From Nitrospira sp. (GTDB lineage: Bacteria; Nitrospirota; Nitrospiria; Nitrospirales; Nitrospiraceae): a stretch of DNA of 20,050 bases. Position 1 is the first letter of the stretch. Each line of letters starts with the position of its first letter. Below the pieces are notes generated by a model. The model was not told the origin of the DNA, did not search any database, and saw nothing but the letters and a program-made list of their open reading frames with translations. Positions 1 through 8,356 of this stretch are shown here, in pieces. The DNA is taken from the NCBI GenBank assembly GCA_024998705.1, contig JACOEF010000393.1:1-20050 (forward strand), in the 5' to 3' direction. The translations under genes were made by a program, and so were the position numbers.

Positions 1-1627
1 CCAGCTCGAAAGTTCCGGCATGCGCGACCTCCTAACGGGTCTGAAGCCCGACCGGTTCGAAGACATCATCGCCATCATCGCGCTCTATCGCCCCGGCCCG
101 ATGGACCTCATTCCGGACTTCATCAAACGCAAACAGGGCAAGATCCCGATCGCCTACGAGATGCCCGAGCTCGAGCCGATCCTGAAGGACACGTACGGCG
201 TCATCGTGTACCAGGAACAGGTCATGGCCATCGCCAACAAGGTGGCCGGCTTCTCCCTGGGACAAGCGGATATTCTCCGTCGAGCCATGGGTAAAAAGAA
301 GCCCGAGGAGATGGAGAAGCTCCGCGTCCAATTCCTGGAGGGGGCGAAGCAGAAAAAAATCTCCGAGAAGAAGGCCGACAAACTGTATGAGTTGATCCAG
401 AAGTTCGCCGGCTACGGCTTCAACAAATCGCACGCCGCCGCTTATGCGGTGGTCTGTTATCAAACGGCGTACCTCAAGGCCCATTACCCGACCGAATTCA
501 TGGCGGCGTTGATGACCACCGACATGGGCAACGCCGACAAGATCGTCGGCTACTTCACCGAATGCCGCGGGCTCGGCATCCCGGTGCTGCCGCCGGACGT
601 GAACCAGAGCCAGAAGAATTTCGCGGTCGTCGATACCAGCATCCGCTTCGGACTCGCGGCGATCAAGAACGTCGGCGAAGGCGCGGTTGAAGCCATCATC
701 GAAGTCCGCAACGAGACCGGACCGTTCCGTTCCTTTTTCGATCTCTTCCGCCGGGTCGACCTGCGCAAGTTGAACAAACGCATGATGGAAGGATTGATCA
801 AGGCCGGGGCGTTCGATTCCATGGGCGGACGGCGCTCGCAATACCTGGCCATGCTCGATCAAGCGATGGACGAAGGCATGAGCATCCAGAAGGAGCGCGC
901 ACTCGGACAGACCAGCATCTTCGGCGACGATACCGTCGGTCTGCCGCAAAATCTGGCAGACCCGGCCTTGCCCGATGTGCCCGAGTGGAGCCAGGGCGAA
1001 TTGTTGAAGTATGAGCGGGAATTGACCGGCTTCTACATCAGCGCCCATCCGCTGGCCCGGTATGAAGCGGCCATCCAACTCTTCGCCAACACCACGACCA
1101 TGCAGATCCCTGATGTGCCGGACGGACGCGAGGTCAAACTCTGCGGCATCATTACAACAGTCAAATCCATGCTCACCAAAAAAGGCGACCGCATGGCCTA
1201 CATCACACTCGAGGATTTACATGGGCTGGTAGAAGTGATAGCCTTCCCCGACCTGTATCGAGACCATGCCGAGATGATCGTGCCGGAACGGGTCGTGCGA
1301 TTGACGGGCACCGTGGATCGCGGCGACAAAGGCACCAAGTTGCGCGGGACCAAGATCGAACCGCTGGCTGATTTACAGAACACAGGGATTTCGCGGGTGA
1401 TGATTCGCCTGCACGACGGACCGACGGCCTCCACCAGATTGCCGATGCTCCGGCAGGTATTCCAGAAATATCCCGGCGCGTCGAGTGTCTCTCTGGTCAT
1501 GGCCCTCGGCGGCACGATGGAAGCGCGGACCTCTCCCCTCCCCAACGTCAAGATCACGCCCAGCGAGCATTTTGTCGCCGATATCGAGGAAGTGCTAGGC
1601 AAGGGCGCCATCACTTTGGTAACCTAG
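1..1627 (+). CDS. dnaE: DNA polymerase III subunit alpha, C-terminal part (partial)
   Basis: This is the catalytic subunit of the replicative DNA polymerase, cut by the left window edge. The open frame runs from base 2 and begins QLESSGMRDL, which matches the middle of bacterial DnaE, so about half the protein (PHP domain and most of the palm) lies outside. Visible parts in order are the RPGPMDLIPDFIKRK segment, where the third catalytic aspartate of the family is expected, the fingers (YGVIVYQEQVM, GYGFNKSHAAAYAV), a helix-hairpin-helix region (FGLAAIKNVGEGA, about nt 645-690) and an OB-fold (VKLCGIITTVKSM, about nt 1130-1260). A short C-terminal domain ends at TAG 1625-1627. There are no frame breaks. 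accA follows after 38 bp on the same strand, probably co-transcribed. The identification is certain; the DnaE1 subtype is inferred. Confidence 0.97.
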   Translation, partial: QLESSGMRDLLTGLKPDRFEDIIAIIALYRPGPMDLIPDFIKRKQGKIPIAYEMPELEPILKDTYGVIVYQEQVMAIANKVAGFSLGQADILRRAMGKKKPEEMEKLRVQFLEGAKQKKISEKKADKLYELIQKFAGYGFNKSHAAAYAVVCYQTAYLKAHYPTEFMAALMTTDMGNADKIVGYFTECRGLGIPVLPPDVNQSQKNFAVVDTSIRFGLAAIKNVGEGAVEAIIEVRNETGPFRSFFDLFRRVDLRKLNKRMMEGLIKAGAFDSMGGRRSQYLAMLDQAMDEGMSIQKERALGQTSIFGDDTVGLPQNLADPALPDVPEWSQGELLKYERELTGFYISAHPLARYEAAIQLFANTTTMQIPDVPDGREVKLCGIITTVKSMLTKKGDRMAYITLEDLHGLVEVIAFPDLYRDHAEMIVPERVVRLTGTVDRGDKGTKLRGTKIEPLADLQNTGISRVMIRLHDGPTASTRLPMLRQVFQKYPGASSVSLVMALGGTMEARTSPLPNVKITPSEHFVADIEEVLGKGAITLVT

Positions 1628-1640
1628 GCGAACCTAGGCA
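1621..1640 (+). repeat. Tandem 10-bp direct repeat across the dnaE stop
   Basis: Two adjacent copies of AACCTAGGC plus one variable base occupy 1621-1630 and 1631-1640. The dnaE stop codon TAG lies inside the first copy. Each copy contains the palindrome CCTAGG. It probably arose as a short duplication in the dnaE-accA spacer. No function is evident. Confidence 0.8.
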
Positions 1641-1665
1641 ACACCCTTAAGGGGGGTTCAGCAGT

Positions 1666-2634
1666 ATGAGAGACTACCTCGACTTTGAAAAACCGATCCG
1701 CGAACTCGAAGAAAAAATCGAGAAGCTGGCCTCCGCTGAGTCTCCCAAATCCGGCACGCAGGATGAAATCCGCAAGCTCCGGACGAAACTCGCGCAGGTC
1801 GAGCACCAACTCTATACGACCCTGACGCCCTGGCAGCGCACCCAACTGGCCCGCCATCCTCAGCGGCCCACGACCCTCGACTATATCAACGAACTGTCTC
1901 GCGAATTCCTGGAACTGCACGGCGACCGCAGCTTCGGTGACGACCGCGCGATCGTGGGCGGCTTCGCGCGTTTTAACGACCGGTCGGTCATGATTATCGG
2001 CCATCAGCAGGGAAAGACCCTCAAAGAGCGGATGCAGCGGAACTTCGGCATGCCCAATCCGGAAGGGTATCGCAAAGCGTTACGACTCATGCGGCTGGCG
2101 GAAAAGTTCGGCCGTCCGATCATTACGCTGATCGACACCCCGGGCGCCTATCCCGGCATCGGCGCCGAAGAACGCGGACAGGCCGAAGCGATCGCCAGGA
2201 ACCTGTTCGTCATGTCCCGGCTGACCGTACCCATCATCTCCGTCGTCATCGGCGAAGGCGGCAGCGGCGGCGCCCTGGCATTGGGCGTGAGCGATCGCAT
2301 CCTCATGTTGGAACATTCCGTCTACTCCGTTATTTCTCCCGAAGGCTGCGCCGCGATTCTCTACGACGACCCGTCCAAGGTGCCGGATGCCGCCGCTTCG
2401 CTGAAAATGACCGCCCAAGATCTGGTCGGACTCGGCATTGTGGATGAGGTCATCCCCGAACCGCTCGGCGGCGCGCATCGTGATCCCAGGGCGATGTGCG
2501 ATCGAGTGGCCAAAGCCCTCTCCAATCAGCTGTATGCCCTCGTTGAACTACCGACCGACCAACTCATCGCTCAGCGCGATCAGAAGTTCCGCAAAATCGG
2601 TGTCGTCGGCGGACTCGTCCCGGCAGGAGCCTAG
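1666..2634 (+). CDS. accA: Acetyl-CoA carboxylase carboxyltransferase subunit alpha
   Basis: AccA forms the carboxyltransferase of acetyl-CoA carboxylase with AccD. It transfers the carboxyl group from biotin to acetyl-CoA to give malonyl-CoA for fatty acid synthesis in the cytoplasm. The 322-residue length is normal for AccA. It starts MRDYLDFEKPIRELEEKIEK, the usual N-terminal helical segment, followed by the crotonase-like core with IDTPGAYPGIGAEERGQ, GEGGSGGALALGVSD and YSVISPEGCAAILY. The ATG is preceded by a strong AAGGGGGG at 1649-1656. AccD is not in the window, so this is the separate-subunit form. It sits directly after dnaE, an arrangement seen in several bacterial phyla. Confidence 0.97.
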   Translation: MRDYLDFEKPIRELEEKIEKLASAESPKSGTQDEIRKLRTKLAQVEHQLYTTLTPWQRTQLARHPQRPTTLDYINELSREFLELHGDRSFGDDRAIVGGFARFNDRSVMIIGHQQGKTLKERMQRNFGMPNPEGYRKALRLMRLAEKFGRPIITLIDTPGAYPGIGAEERGQAEAIARNLFVMSRLTVPIISVVIGEGGSGGALALGVSDRILMLEHSVYSVISPEGCAAILYDDPSKVPDAAASLKMTAQDLVGLGIVDEVIPEPLGGAHRDPRAMCDRVAKALSNQLYALVELPTDQLIAQRDQKFRKIGVVGGLVPAGA

Positions 2635-2910
2635 CCCTTTCACCCCATCGTCCCGTTCCCTTCCACAACCGACTCAACGCAACCGTCACAGTGACACTCG
2701 GCTCCAGCCATTGCGCCACTGAATCCACTTAAATACTTGCCCCAATTTTCCCTTACCCGCCAACTTGTTAGACTCCCGCCCGCTGCGCGCGCTGAGTGAG
2801 AACCGCCTCGACCAGGACAACGTGTCGGGTACCGGCTCACACACTATCGTTGCTCGCGGCATCATCATTCATCACGTGACAGACGTTAATTACAGGAGGG
2901 CGGTACGGGT

Positions 2911-4233
2911 ATGGGTATGTCGAAATCGATCGTGAAAGCATTCGTGGTAACCATGTTCTGCGGTTGGGGAACCTGGGCAGGAGGCGCCTTCGGGCAATCG
3001 CTGCTCACCGGCATCCCGCTGGGTGTCACGCCTCCTCCAATCTTCTCCGCACAAACGCCCGGCCTGGAAGGTCGCTCTTCGTCGGATCCATTATGGACCG
3101 ATTCCTTGTGGCATGCGGATGAAAAGGGCATCAACCGCTTTTTTCCGCAGGACGGATTCCTCCGCGTACGCGGCTGGGTGGACGGCGGGTATACGTATAA
3201 CGCGAGCAACCCGCGCAGCAACTTCAGCGGCCCCTACAACGCCATCGACCGGGATATTCCTGTCCTGAACCAGTTGTACATGATCGTCGAAAAACCGCTG
3301 ACCGCCACCGGCAGCAATTGGGGTATCGGCGGACGTTTGGATTTCATGTACGGCTACGATTTCTTCCTGGCACAGAGCAACGGGGTCGAGCGGCGCGAGA
3401 ACGGCGCGCAGCGTTGGAACGCCCAGGGTCAGCACTACGGGCTGGCGATGCCGCAGGCCTATGCCGAAATCGGCAACCAGACCTTCTCCGTGAAGGTCGG
3501 TCACTTCTACACCATCATCGGTTACGAAGGTGTGCCGTCCATCAATAATTTCTTCTATTCCAAATCCTACGCCTACCAATTCGCCGGCCCCTTCACCCAC
3601 TGGGGCGGACTGGCCACCTGGCACCTGAACGATCGCATCACGTTGCAAGGCGGCCTGGTGAACGGCTGGGATTCGCTGGACCGGACGAAGGACAGCACTA
3701 CGGGTCTGGCCAGCATTAAGTACACCGCGCCGGAGAATCTCTGGTCGCTCTCCTTCTCCATGGTCACGGGCAACGAACCCAGCGTCGTGGCCACACAATT
3801 CGAAACCCGCACGCGCTACAGCCTGATCTTCACGGCACATCCGGCCGAGCGATGGGAATACGTCTTCCATCATCACTATGCGTATCAGAACCAGGGCAAG
3901 GTCGACGGCGGCACCGCGCGCTGGTACGGCATCGACAACTATCTGTACTATGCGCTCACCGATCAATGGCGGGCGGGTCTGCGCTTCGAGTGGATGCGCG
4001 ACGAAGCGGGCACCAGGGTCGGCGGCAACCCGGTGCGCGACAACCCGAACCTCGGTCCGTTTGCCGGTTCGTTTTATTCACTCAGCGCCGGCCTCACCTA
4101 TCGGCCGCACCCCAATGTGTTGATCCGTCCGGAAGTCCGCGCCGATTGGTTCGACGGACAGCGCTCGCCGTACAACGACGGCCTGAACAAGAATCAGGTC
4201 TTGGCCGCCATCAACGGCACGCTGCAGTTTTAG
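2911..4233 (+). CDS. Outer-membrane beta-barrel porin (BBP2/OmpL-like)
   Basis: This 440-residue exported protein is probably a passive or substrate-selective channel in the outer membrane. The N-terminus MGMSKSIVKAFVVTMF ending in GAFGQS is a signal peptide with likely cleavage near residue 29. The mature part alternates aromatic and polar residues in beta-strand style (FLRVRGWVDGGYTYNAS, YGYDFFLAQSNG, VKVGHFYTIIGYEGVPS, GLVNGWDSLD). The chain ends in LQF, a C-terminal phenylalanine typical of barrels inserted by BamA. The pattern fits the putative beta-barrel porin-2 family (PF07642), recalled from family style and not searched. The start at 2911 is favoured over ATG 2917 because AGGAGGG at 2894-2900 is 10 nt upstream. 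It appears monocistronic and faces the minus-strand di-iron gene. The substrate cannot be read from the sequence. Confidence 0.85.
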   Translation: MGMSKSIVKAFVVTMFCGWGTWAGGAFGQSLLTGIPLGVTPPPIFSAQTPGLEGRSSSDPLWTDSLWHADEKGINRFFPQDGFLRVRGWVDGGYTYNASNPRSNFSGPYNAIDRDIPVLNQLYMIVEKPLTATGSNWGIGGRLDFMYGYDFFLAQSNGVERRENGAQRWNAQGQHYGLAMPQAYAEIGNQTFSVKVGHFYTIIGYEGVPSINNFFYSKSYAYQFAGPFTHWGGLATWHLNDRITLQGGLVNGWDSLDRTKDSTTGLASIKYTAPENLWSLSFSMVTGNEPSVVATQFETRTRYSLIFTAHPAERWEYVFHHHYAYQNQGKVDGGTARWYGIDNYLYYALTDQWRAGLRFEWMRDEAGTRVGGNPVRDNPNLGPFAGSFYSLSAGLTYRPHPNVLIRPEVRADWFDGQRSPYNDGLNKNQVLAAINGTLQF

Positions 4234-4265
4234 CACAAGGTGGAACGGAGCAGGCGGGTCGGAGA

Positions 4266-4850
4266 TTACCGGCCTGCCTGCCCGGCAGGCAGCAGGCCCA
4301 ACGCGGTGAATCGATCCTGAATGACCGATAGGATGTGCTGTCGAAGTTCGGTTCTGTAGGGCGCGAGCGAGGGATCACCGAGATAGCGATCCACCGTGCG
4401 AGGCAACTTCTTCCACCAAGTGCGTGCCGCCTCCCGCGCCTGTTGAGCCCCCACTTCCCCACCCGCCAGAATGATCTTCAGTTCCTGCTCGAAGAATCCG
4501 ACATGCACCTCTTCGTCTTCGAGGATGTCCGCCAGGTCAGGCCGCACCGTCGCGAGGAGCGTCGCGAATTCCAGTCCGAGCGCCTCATATCCAAACAACA
4601 ACACCGCCAGCATTTCCCATTGCGAGGGTACGGTCGGGAGCGTCGGCGTCCGCTGTGAGGTCGTGCCGAGCATCCCTTCGAATTGCCGCAGGTGATCCTG
4701 TTCGTCGATCTCGTGGCGCTGGAGGAACGTCTGCACATGGCGGGGAAGGTTCTGCGCCTGAGCGGCGCGTACCGCCCACAACGCCATGGCTTCGGCACGC
4801 AGGAACCGTTCGAGCAACGCCTTTTCACACGTCTGGGGCAGGAGCATCAT
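4266..4850 (-). CDS. Ferritin-like di-iron protein
   Basis: This 194-residue helical protein has a four-helix-bundle di-iron ligand pattern. Numbered from the ATG at 4850, it has E20 on helix 1, E50-x-x-H53 (DEQDHLRQFE) on helix 2, E89 or E94 on helix 3, and E113-x-x-H116 (EDEEVHVGFFEQEL) on helix 4. This is the E, ExxH, E, ExxH arrangement of ferritin-like and rubrerythrin-type proteins. No rubredoxin domain or membrane segment is visible. The reaction is unknown: iron or peroxide handling, or an oxygenase, are all possible. The frame stays open to a GTG at 4868, but ATG 4850 has GAGGAG 10 nt upstream. That site overlaps the end of the upstream 66-residue gene, suggesting coupled translation. 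The C-terminal LPAGQAGR comes from a palindromic DNA element. Confidence 0.75.
   Translation of the reverse strand: MMLLPQTCEKALLERFLRAEAMALWAVRAAQAQNLPRHVQTFLQRHEIDEQDHLRQFEGMLGTTSQRTPTLPTVPSQWEMLAVLLFGYEALGLEFATLLATVRPDLADILEDEEVHVGFFEQELKIILAGGEVGAQQAREAARTWWKKLPRTVDRYLGDPSLAPYRTELRQHILSVIQDRFTALGLLPAGQAGR
4274..4292. repeat. Perfect 9-bp inverted repeat between convergent genes
   Basis: CTGCCTGCC, one base, then GGCAGGCAG form a very GC-rich hairpin 40 bp after the porin stop. It also encodes the last residues (LPAGQAGR) of the minus-strand ferritin-like protein. It could act as a bidirectional transcription stop, but neither side has a T tract, so a dispersed palindromic (REP-like) element is equally possible. 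Confidence 0.6.
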
Positions 4851-4857
4851 CGAACCA

Positions 4858-5058
4858 TTACTCCTCACTCGGAGGAGTGAGCGGGCCGGCCCACTCGCCC
4901 TTCGTCAGTCCGACCTCCTGCGAGGCGCCGTCAGGCCATTGGAAATACCCCACCTCATCCACATAGAGAATCAGCGGATCCATATCCTCTCCCAACCCAC
5001 GCCACCAATACCACCCAGCCTTTGCAGGTTTGTCGCTTGTCCATACTAAACTCGTCAT
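4858..5058 (-). CDS. Small tryptophan-rich hypothetical protein, 66 aa
   Basis: I do not recognise a named family. The 66-residue product carries GWYWWRG near its start, PLILYVDEVGYFQWPDG in the middle and GEWAGPL near the end. This spacing of tryptophans and a terminal WAGP motif resembles small beta-sheet domains found in hypothetical and phage-associated proteins. There is no signal peptide or membrane helix. GGGAGGA at 5061-5067 lies just upstream of the ATG, supporting real translation. The stop TAA is only 7 nt before the ATG of the ferritin-like gene, and its last codons (GAG GAG) supply that gene's ribosome binding site, so the two form an operon. Confidence 0.65.
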   Translation of the reverse strand: MTSLVWTSDKPAKAGWYWWRGLGEDMDPLILYVDEVGYFQWPDGASQEVGLTKGEWAGPLTPPSEE

Positions 5059-5082
5059 GATCCTCCCATGAATCGTGAAGCC

Positions 5083-5110
5083 TCTCTCGTCAGGGAAAAG
5101 AGCCTATGGC
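5083..5110 (+). repeat. Partial copy of an intergenic repeat
   Basis: This stretch starts TCTCTCGTC and ends GAGCCTATGGC. By eye it matches 11491-11519 at 25 of 29 positions with one single-base gap. It lies between the divergent 66-residue gene and hrpB. Further downstream (about 5160-5182) is another run of CATATG/CTATAG/CCTATAGG palindromic steps resembling the interior of the 11482-11621 element, so this may be a degenerate longer copy. Confidence 0.5.
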
Positions 5111-5204
5111 CGGACGAAAAATTGACCATCAGTTTCGGCAACTGTCCCATTCACTAGCGGCCATATGCTATAGCCTATAGGGCTTTCAGGAGACGCACCC
5201 TACC

Positions 5205-7703
5205 ATGGTCCGATTACCAATAGAAGAGGTCATCCCGGCTCTGCGCCAAAGCCTGGCAGCCGGACGCGCGGCATTACTAACGGCGCAGCCAGGCGCGGGA
5301 AAAACCACCGGTGTTCCGTTGGCCCTGCTGCACGAGCCCTGGCTGGCAGGTCAGAAACTGGTGTTGCTCGAACCCCGCCGACTGGCCGCGCGCGCGGCCG
5401 CATCCTACATGGCTGCCGTGCTGGGGGAACCCGTCGGGAAGACGATCGGATACCGCAATCGTCACGACAGCAAGACCGGACCGGAGACGCGGATCGAAGT
5501 CGTCACCGAGGGTATCCTCACCAGGCTCCTGCAGCACGACCCGTCACTCGCCGGATACGGCCTCGTCATCTTCGACGAATTTCATGAACGCAGTCTGCAA
5601 GCAGATCTTGGCTTGGCCTTCGTGAAGGAATCACAACGTCTCTTCAGACCGGACCTTCGCGTACTCGTCATGTCGGCCACACTCGACTGCGCGGCGGTGA
5701 CGCGCCTGTTGCAGGATGCAGAGACGATCTCTTGCGAGGGTCGCCTCTTCCCCGTCACTACGCAGTATCTCGACCGGCCAATTGAGGGGCATCTGGAACC
5801 GGCGGTGGTCCGGAGCATTCGCCAGGCCCTGGCGCGTGATACGGGCAGCCTGCTGGTATTTCTCCCCGGCATGGCGGAGATCCGGCGCGTCGAGCGGCAA
5901 CTGCTCGACGCCTCGCTCGACCCGGACATTCTCATCGCGCCGCTCCATGGAGAACTCCCGCAGCATGAGCAGGAACAGGCCATTCTACCCGCACCCGAAG
6001 GGCGACGAAAGATTGTGCTCGCGACCTCCATCGCCGAAACCAGTTTGACTATCGAAGGTGTGCGGGTCGTGATCGATGCGGGGTTGATGCGGGTTCCGCG
6101 CTTCGATCCCCGTTCAGGTCTCACCAGGCTCGACACGATGCGTGTCACCCAGGATGCGGCGGATCAACGATGCGGCCGCGCAGGTCGACTAGAACCGGGA
6201 ACGTGTTATCGCCTCTGGACAACGGCCGAACAACTGGCTCTGTTGCCACGCCGTCCGCCGGAAATCCTGGAGGCAGACCTGGCACCATTGGCGCTGGATC
6301 TCGCAGAATGGGGCGTTGTGGAAACGAGCGAACTGTCCTGGCTCGACCCACCACCGGCAGGCGCCTTTGCCCAGGCTCGTGCTCTGCTGCGGCAACTCGG
6401 AGCGCTTGATGCGCAAGGCGACCTCACCGCCCATGGTCGAAGACTCGCCCACGTCACAGTCCATCCACGATTGGCCCACATGATCGTGACCGCCGTGCCT
6501 CTCGGCCTTGCAGCCCACGCCTGTGACCTGGCGGCGCTGCTGAGCGAACGGGACATTCTGCAAGGCGGACCCGGCTGGCGACATGCCGATCTGCGCATCA
6601 GGGTCGAAGCCTTGCGAGGTGCCAGGGAACATCTCGCCGGAGCGACGGTCAACCGGACCGGTTGTGAACGGGTGCGACGCGCCGCCGAACAATGGCGACG
6701 CCAGCTGCACCTGGCAGCCGCGTCCGGTGACGGCACCGAACATACCGGTACGCTACTGGCGTTGGCCTACCCGGATCGCATCGCGCAACGGATCGCGGAC
6801 AGCGAGGGACGCTATCGTTTAGCCAATGGCCGGGGTGCGGCATTTCAAACCGTACAGGGACTCTCCCAAGACGAGTATCTGGTGGTGGCTCAGCTCGACG
6901 GCACCGGCGACTGGGCGCGTATTCTCCTGGCCGCGCCGGTTGGCTTGGCAGATCTGCAGCAGCATTGCGCGGAACAGATCCAAGCCGTCGATCTGCTGGA
7001 ATGGGATGACCGGTCGGAATCCGTTCGCGCCAGACAGCAGCGCCGCTTGGGGCAACTTATTCTCGATGATCGTGCGACGCACGACCCGGATCCGACTCAA
7101 GTCGCCGCCGCGCTGCTCTTCGGCATTCGGAAAGCGGGCCTCGCCTGTCTACCCTGGAACAACGAGCTGCAACAGTGGCGCGCCCGCGTCGGGTTTCTTC
7201 ATCGCATTGACCCCACCTGGCCGGATCTGTCGGACGCCGCGCTCGAAAAACACCTCGAAGCCTGGCTGGGGCCATTCGTCGGTGGCCTCACGAGCCTGGC
7301 GCAGGTTCGCCGTCTCGATCTCCATCCGCCGCTCGAAAGCCTGCTCACGTGGCAACAGCGACAGGAACTGCCCAGGCTCGTGCCCACCCATCTCACCGTA
7401 CCCAGTGGCTCCCATGTGAAGCTGGATTACGACCAGCAGGAGACGCCGGTACTGGCCGTGCGCTTACAGGAAATGTTCGGCTGTCAGGACACGCCGCGCA
7501 TCGCGGGCGGCAGGGTGCCGGTGATGGTGCATCTGCTGTCGCCGGCGGGACGGCCTGTCCAGGTTACGAAAGACCTGGCCAGCTCTTGGCGCTCGGCCTA
7601 TCAAGAGGTAAAGAAGGAACTGCGTGGTCGATATCCGCGCCACCACTGGCCCGATGATCCACTCGCCGCAACCCCGACAAACCGCACGAAACGACGCACT
7701 TAG
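5205..7703 (+). CDS. hrpB: ATP-dependent helicase HrpB (DEAH-type)
   Basis: This is a superfamily 2 DEAH/RHA-type helicase of 832 residues, close to the usual HrpB length. Motif I is QPGAGKTT (residues 28-35), motif II is DEFH (124-127), motif III is SAT (157-159), motif V is ATSIAETSLTI (273-283) and motif VI is QRCGRAGR (321-328). The long C-terminal part carries the helicase-associated region and the HrpB-specific tail (about 640-832, with HLTVPSGSHVKLDY). DEFH in place of DEAH is common in this family. The ATG has AGGAG at 5188-5192. HrpB's cellular role is poorly defined; an RNA-related helicase function is assumed from family membership. A double-ACT gene follows on the same strand after about 100 bp. 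Confidence 0.95.
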   Translation: MVRLPIEEVIPALRQSLAAGRAALLTAQPGAGKTTGVPLALLHEPWLAGQKLVLLEPRRLAARAAASYMAAVLGEPVGKTIGYRNRHDSKTGPETRIEVVTEGILTRLLQHDPSLAGYGLVIFDEFHERSLQADLGLAFVKESQRLFRPDLRVLVMSATLDCAAVTRLLQDAETISCEGRLFPVTTQYLDRPIEGHLEPAVVRSIRQALARDTGSLLVFLPGMAEIRRVERQLLDASLDPDILIAPLHGELPQHEQEQAILPAPEGRRKIVLATSIAETSLTIEGVRVVIDAGLMRVPRFDPRSGLTRLDTMRVTQDAADQRCGRAGRLEPGTCYRLWTTAEQLALLPRRPPEILEADLAPLALDLAEWGVVETSELSWLDPPPAGAFAQARALLRQLGALDAQGDLTAHGRRLAHVTVHPRLAHMIVTAVPLGLAAHACDLAALLSERDILQGGPGWRHADLRIRVEALRGAREHLAGATVNRTGCERVRRAAEQWRRQLHLAAASGDGTEHTGTLLALAYPDRIAQRIADSEGRYRLANGRGAAFQTVQGLSQDEYLVVAQLDGTGDWARILLAAPVGLADLQQHCAEQIQAVDLLEWDDRSESVRARQQRRLGQLILDDRATHDPDPTQVAAALLFGIRKAGLACLPWNNELQQWRARVGFLHRIDPTWPDLSDAALEKHLEAWLGPFVGGLTSLAQVRRLDLHPPLESLLTWQQRQELPRLVPTHLTVPSGSHVKLDYDQQETPVLAVRLQEMFGCQDTPRIAGGRVPVMVHLLSPAGRPVQVTKDLASSWRSAYQEVKKELRGRYPRHHWPDDPLAATPTNRTKRRT

Positions 7704-7805
7704 GAACAAATCTAGCCAGGTGGGTCCGACCGGCGCTTGCTAATCTGCGACAATTGCAGCATTCTACGTGCAACCTGCTCCCTGCTTGCGACCGACGAGA
7801 TACCG

Positions 7806-8354
7806 ATGGACCATTTCGCGATCATCACCGCCTTCGGACCAGACCGTCCCGGTATCGTCGCCCTGATGGCCGATAGTCTCCACCAGCTCGGCTGTAATAT
7901 CGAAGACACCTGCATGACCCGCCTACGCGGCGAATTCACCATGATGCTCATGGTGCGCCTGCCGGAGGGAATCGTGGCCGAAGATCTTGGCCGACGCCTG
8001 ACGCCCTTTACGACGCCGCTGGACCTTGCCATCTTATGCAGAGCGATGCCCGACCAGGCGGCCAGTAGACAGACGCCCCTGGAGATACCGACGTTCATGT
8101 TGTCGGTCTACGGGGCCGACCATCCGGGCATCGTGGCCCAGGTGGCCCGCACCGTCGCCCAGCACCAGGGGAACATTACCGACATGAACACCCGCGTGAT
8201 CGGATCGGGAGATCGTCCCATCTATGTCATGGTCATGGAAGTTCAATTGCAGGAGGCCCAGCAAGCCGACCAGCTTAGACAGGCCCTGGAACAATTGAAG
8301 CCGCTGCTGGGCGTCGACCTGACGTTTCGGCTGCTCGAAAGTGTCACCTTCTGA
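7806..8354 (+). CDS. Double ACT-domain protein, GcvR-like regulator
   Basis: This 182-residue protein is built of two ACT ligand-binding domains: residues about 5-75 (IITAFGPDRPGIVALMAD) and about 96-175 (LSVYGADHPGIVAQVART). The paired DRPGIV and DHPGIV loops are the amino-acid-binding turns of ACT domains. The arrangement matches the GcvR family, which modulates the glycine cleavage regulator GcvA in enterobacteria. No GcvA or glycine cleavage gene is in the window, so the ligand and partner are unknown. The frame extends upstream to a TTG at 7737, but the ATG at 7806 starts exactly at the first ACT strand (MDHFAII). No strong Shine-Dalgarno is visible (GACGAGA at best). The stop is 2 bp before the peptide deformylase start. 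Confidence 0.85.
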   Translation: MDHFAIITAFGPDRPGIVALMADSLHQLGCNIEDTCMTRLRGEFTMMLMVRLPEGIVAEDLGRRLTPFTTPLDLAILCRAMPDQAASRQTPLEIPTFMLSVYGADHPGIVAQVARTVAQHQGNITDMNTRVIGSGDRPIYVMVMEVQLQEAQQADQLRQALEQLKPLLGVDLTFRLLESVTF

Positions 8355-8356
8355 TC

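Noticed and set aside
32..1078. 348-residue minus-strand open frame opposite dnaE
   Set aside because: It is antisense to a clearly conserved dnaE region and its translation has no recognisable domain. It arises from GC-rich codon bias.
3091..3966. 291-residue minus-strand frame inside the porin
   Set aside because: It is antisense to the beta-barrel gene, has no ribosome binding site and its composition follows the complementary strand.
5122..5174. TTGACC (5122-5127) as the hrpB -35 box
   Set aside because: At 16-18 bp spacing there is no acceptable -10 hexamer. The TATGCT/TATAGC steps further on lie too far away.
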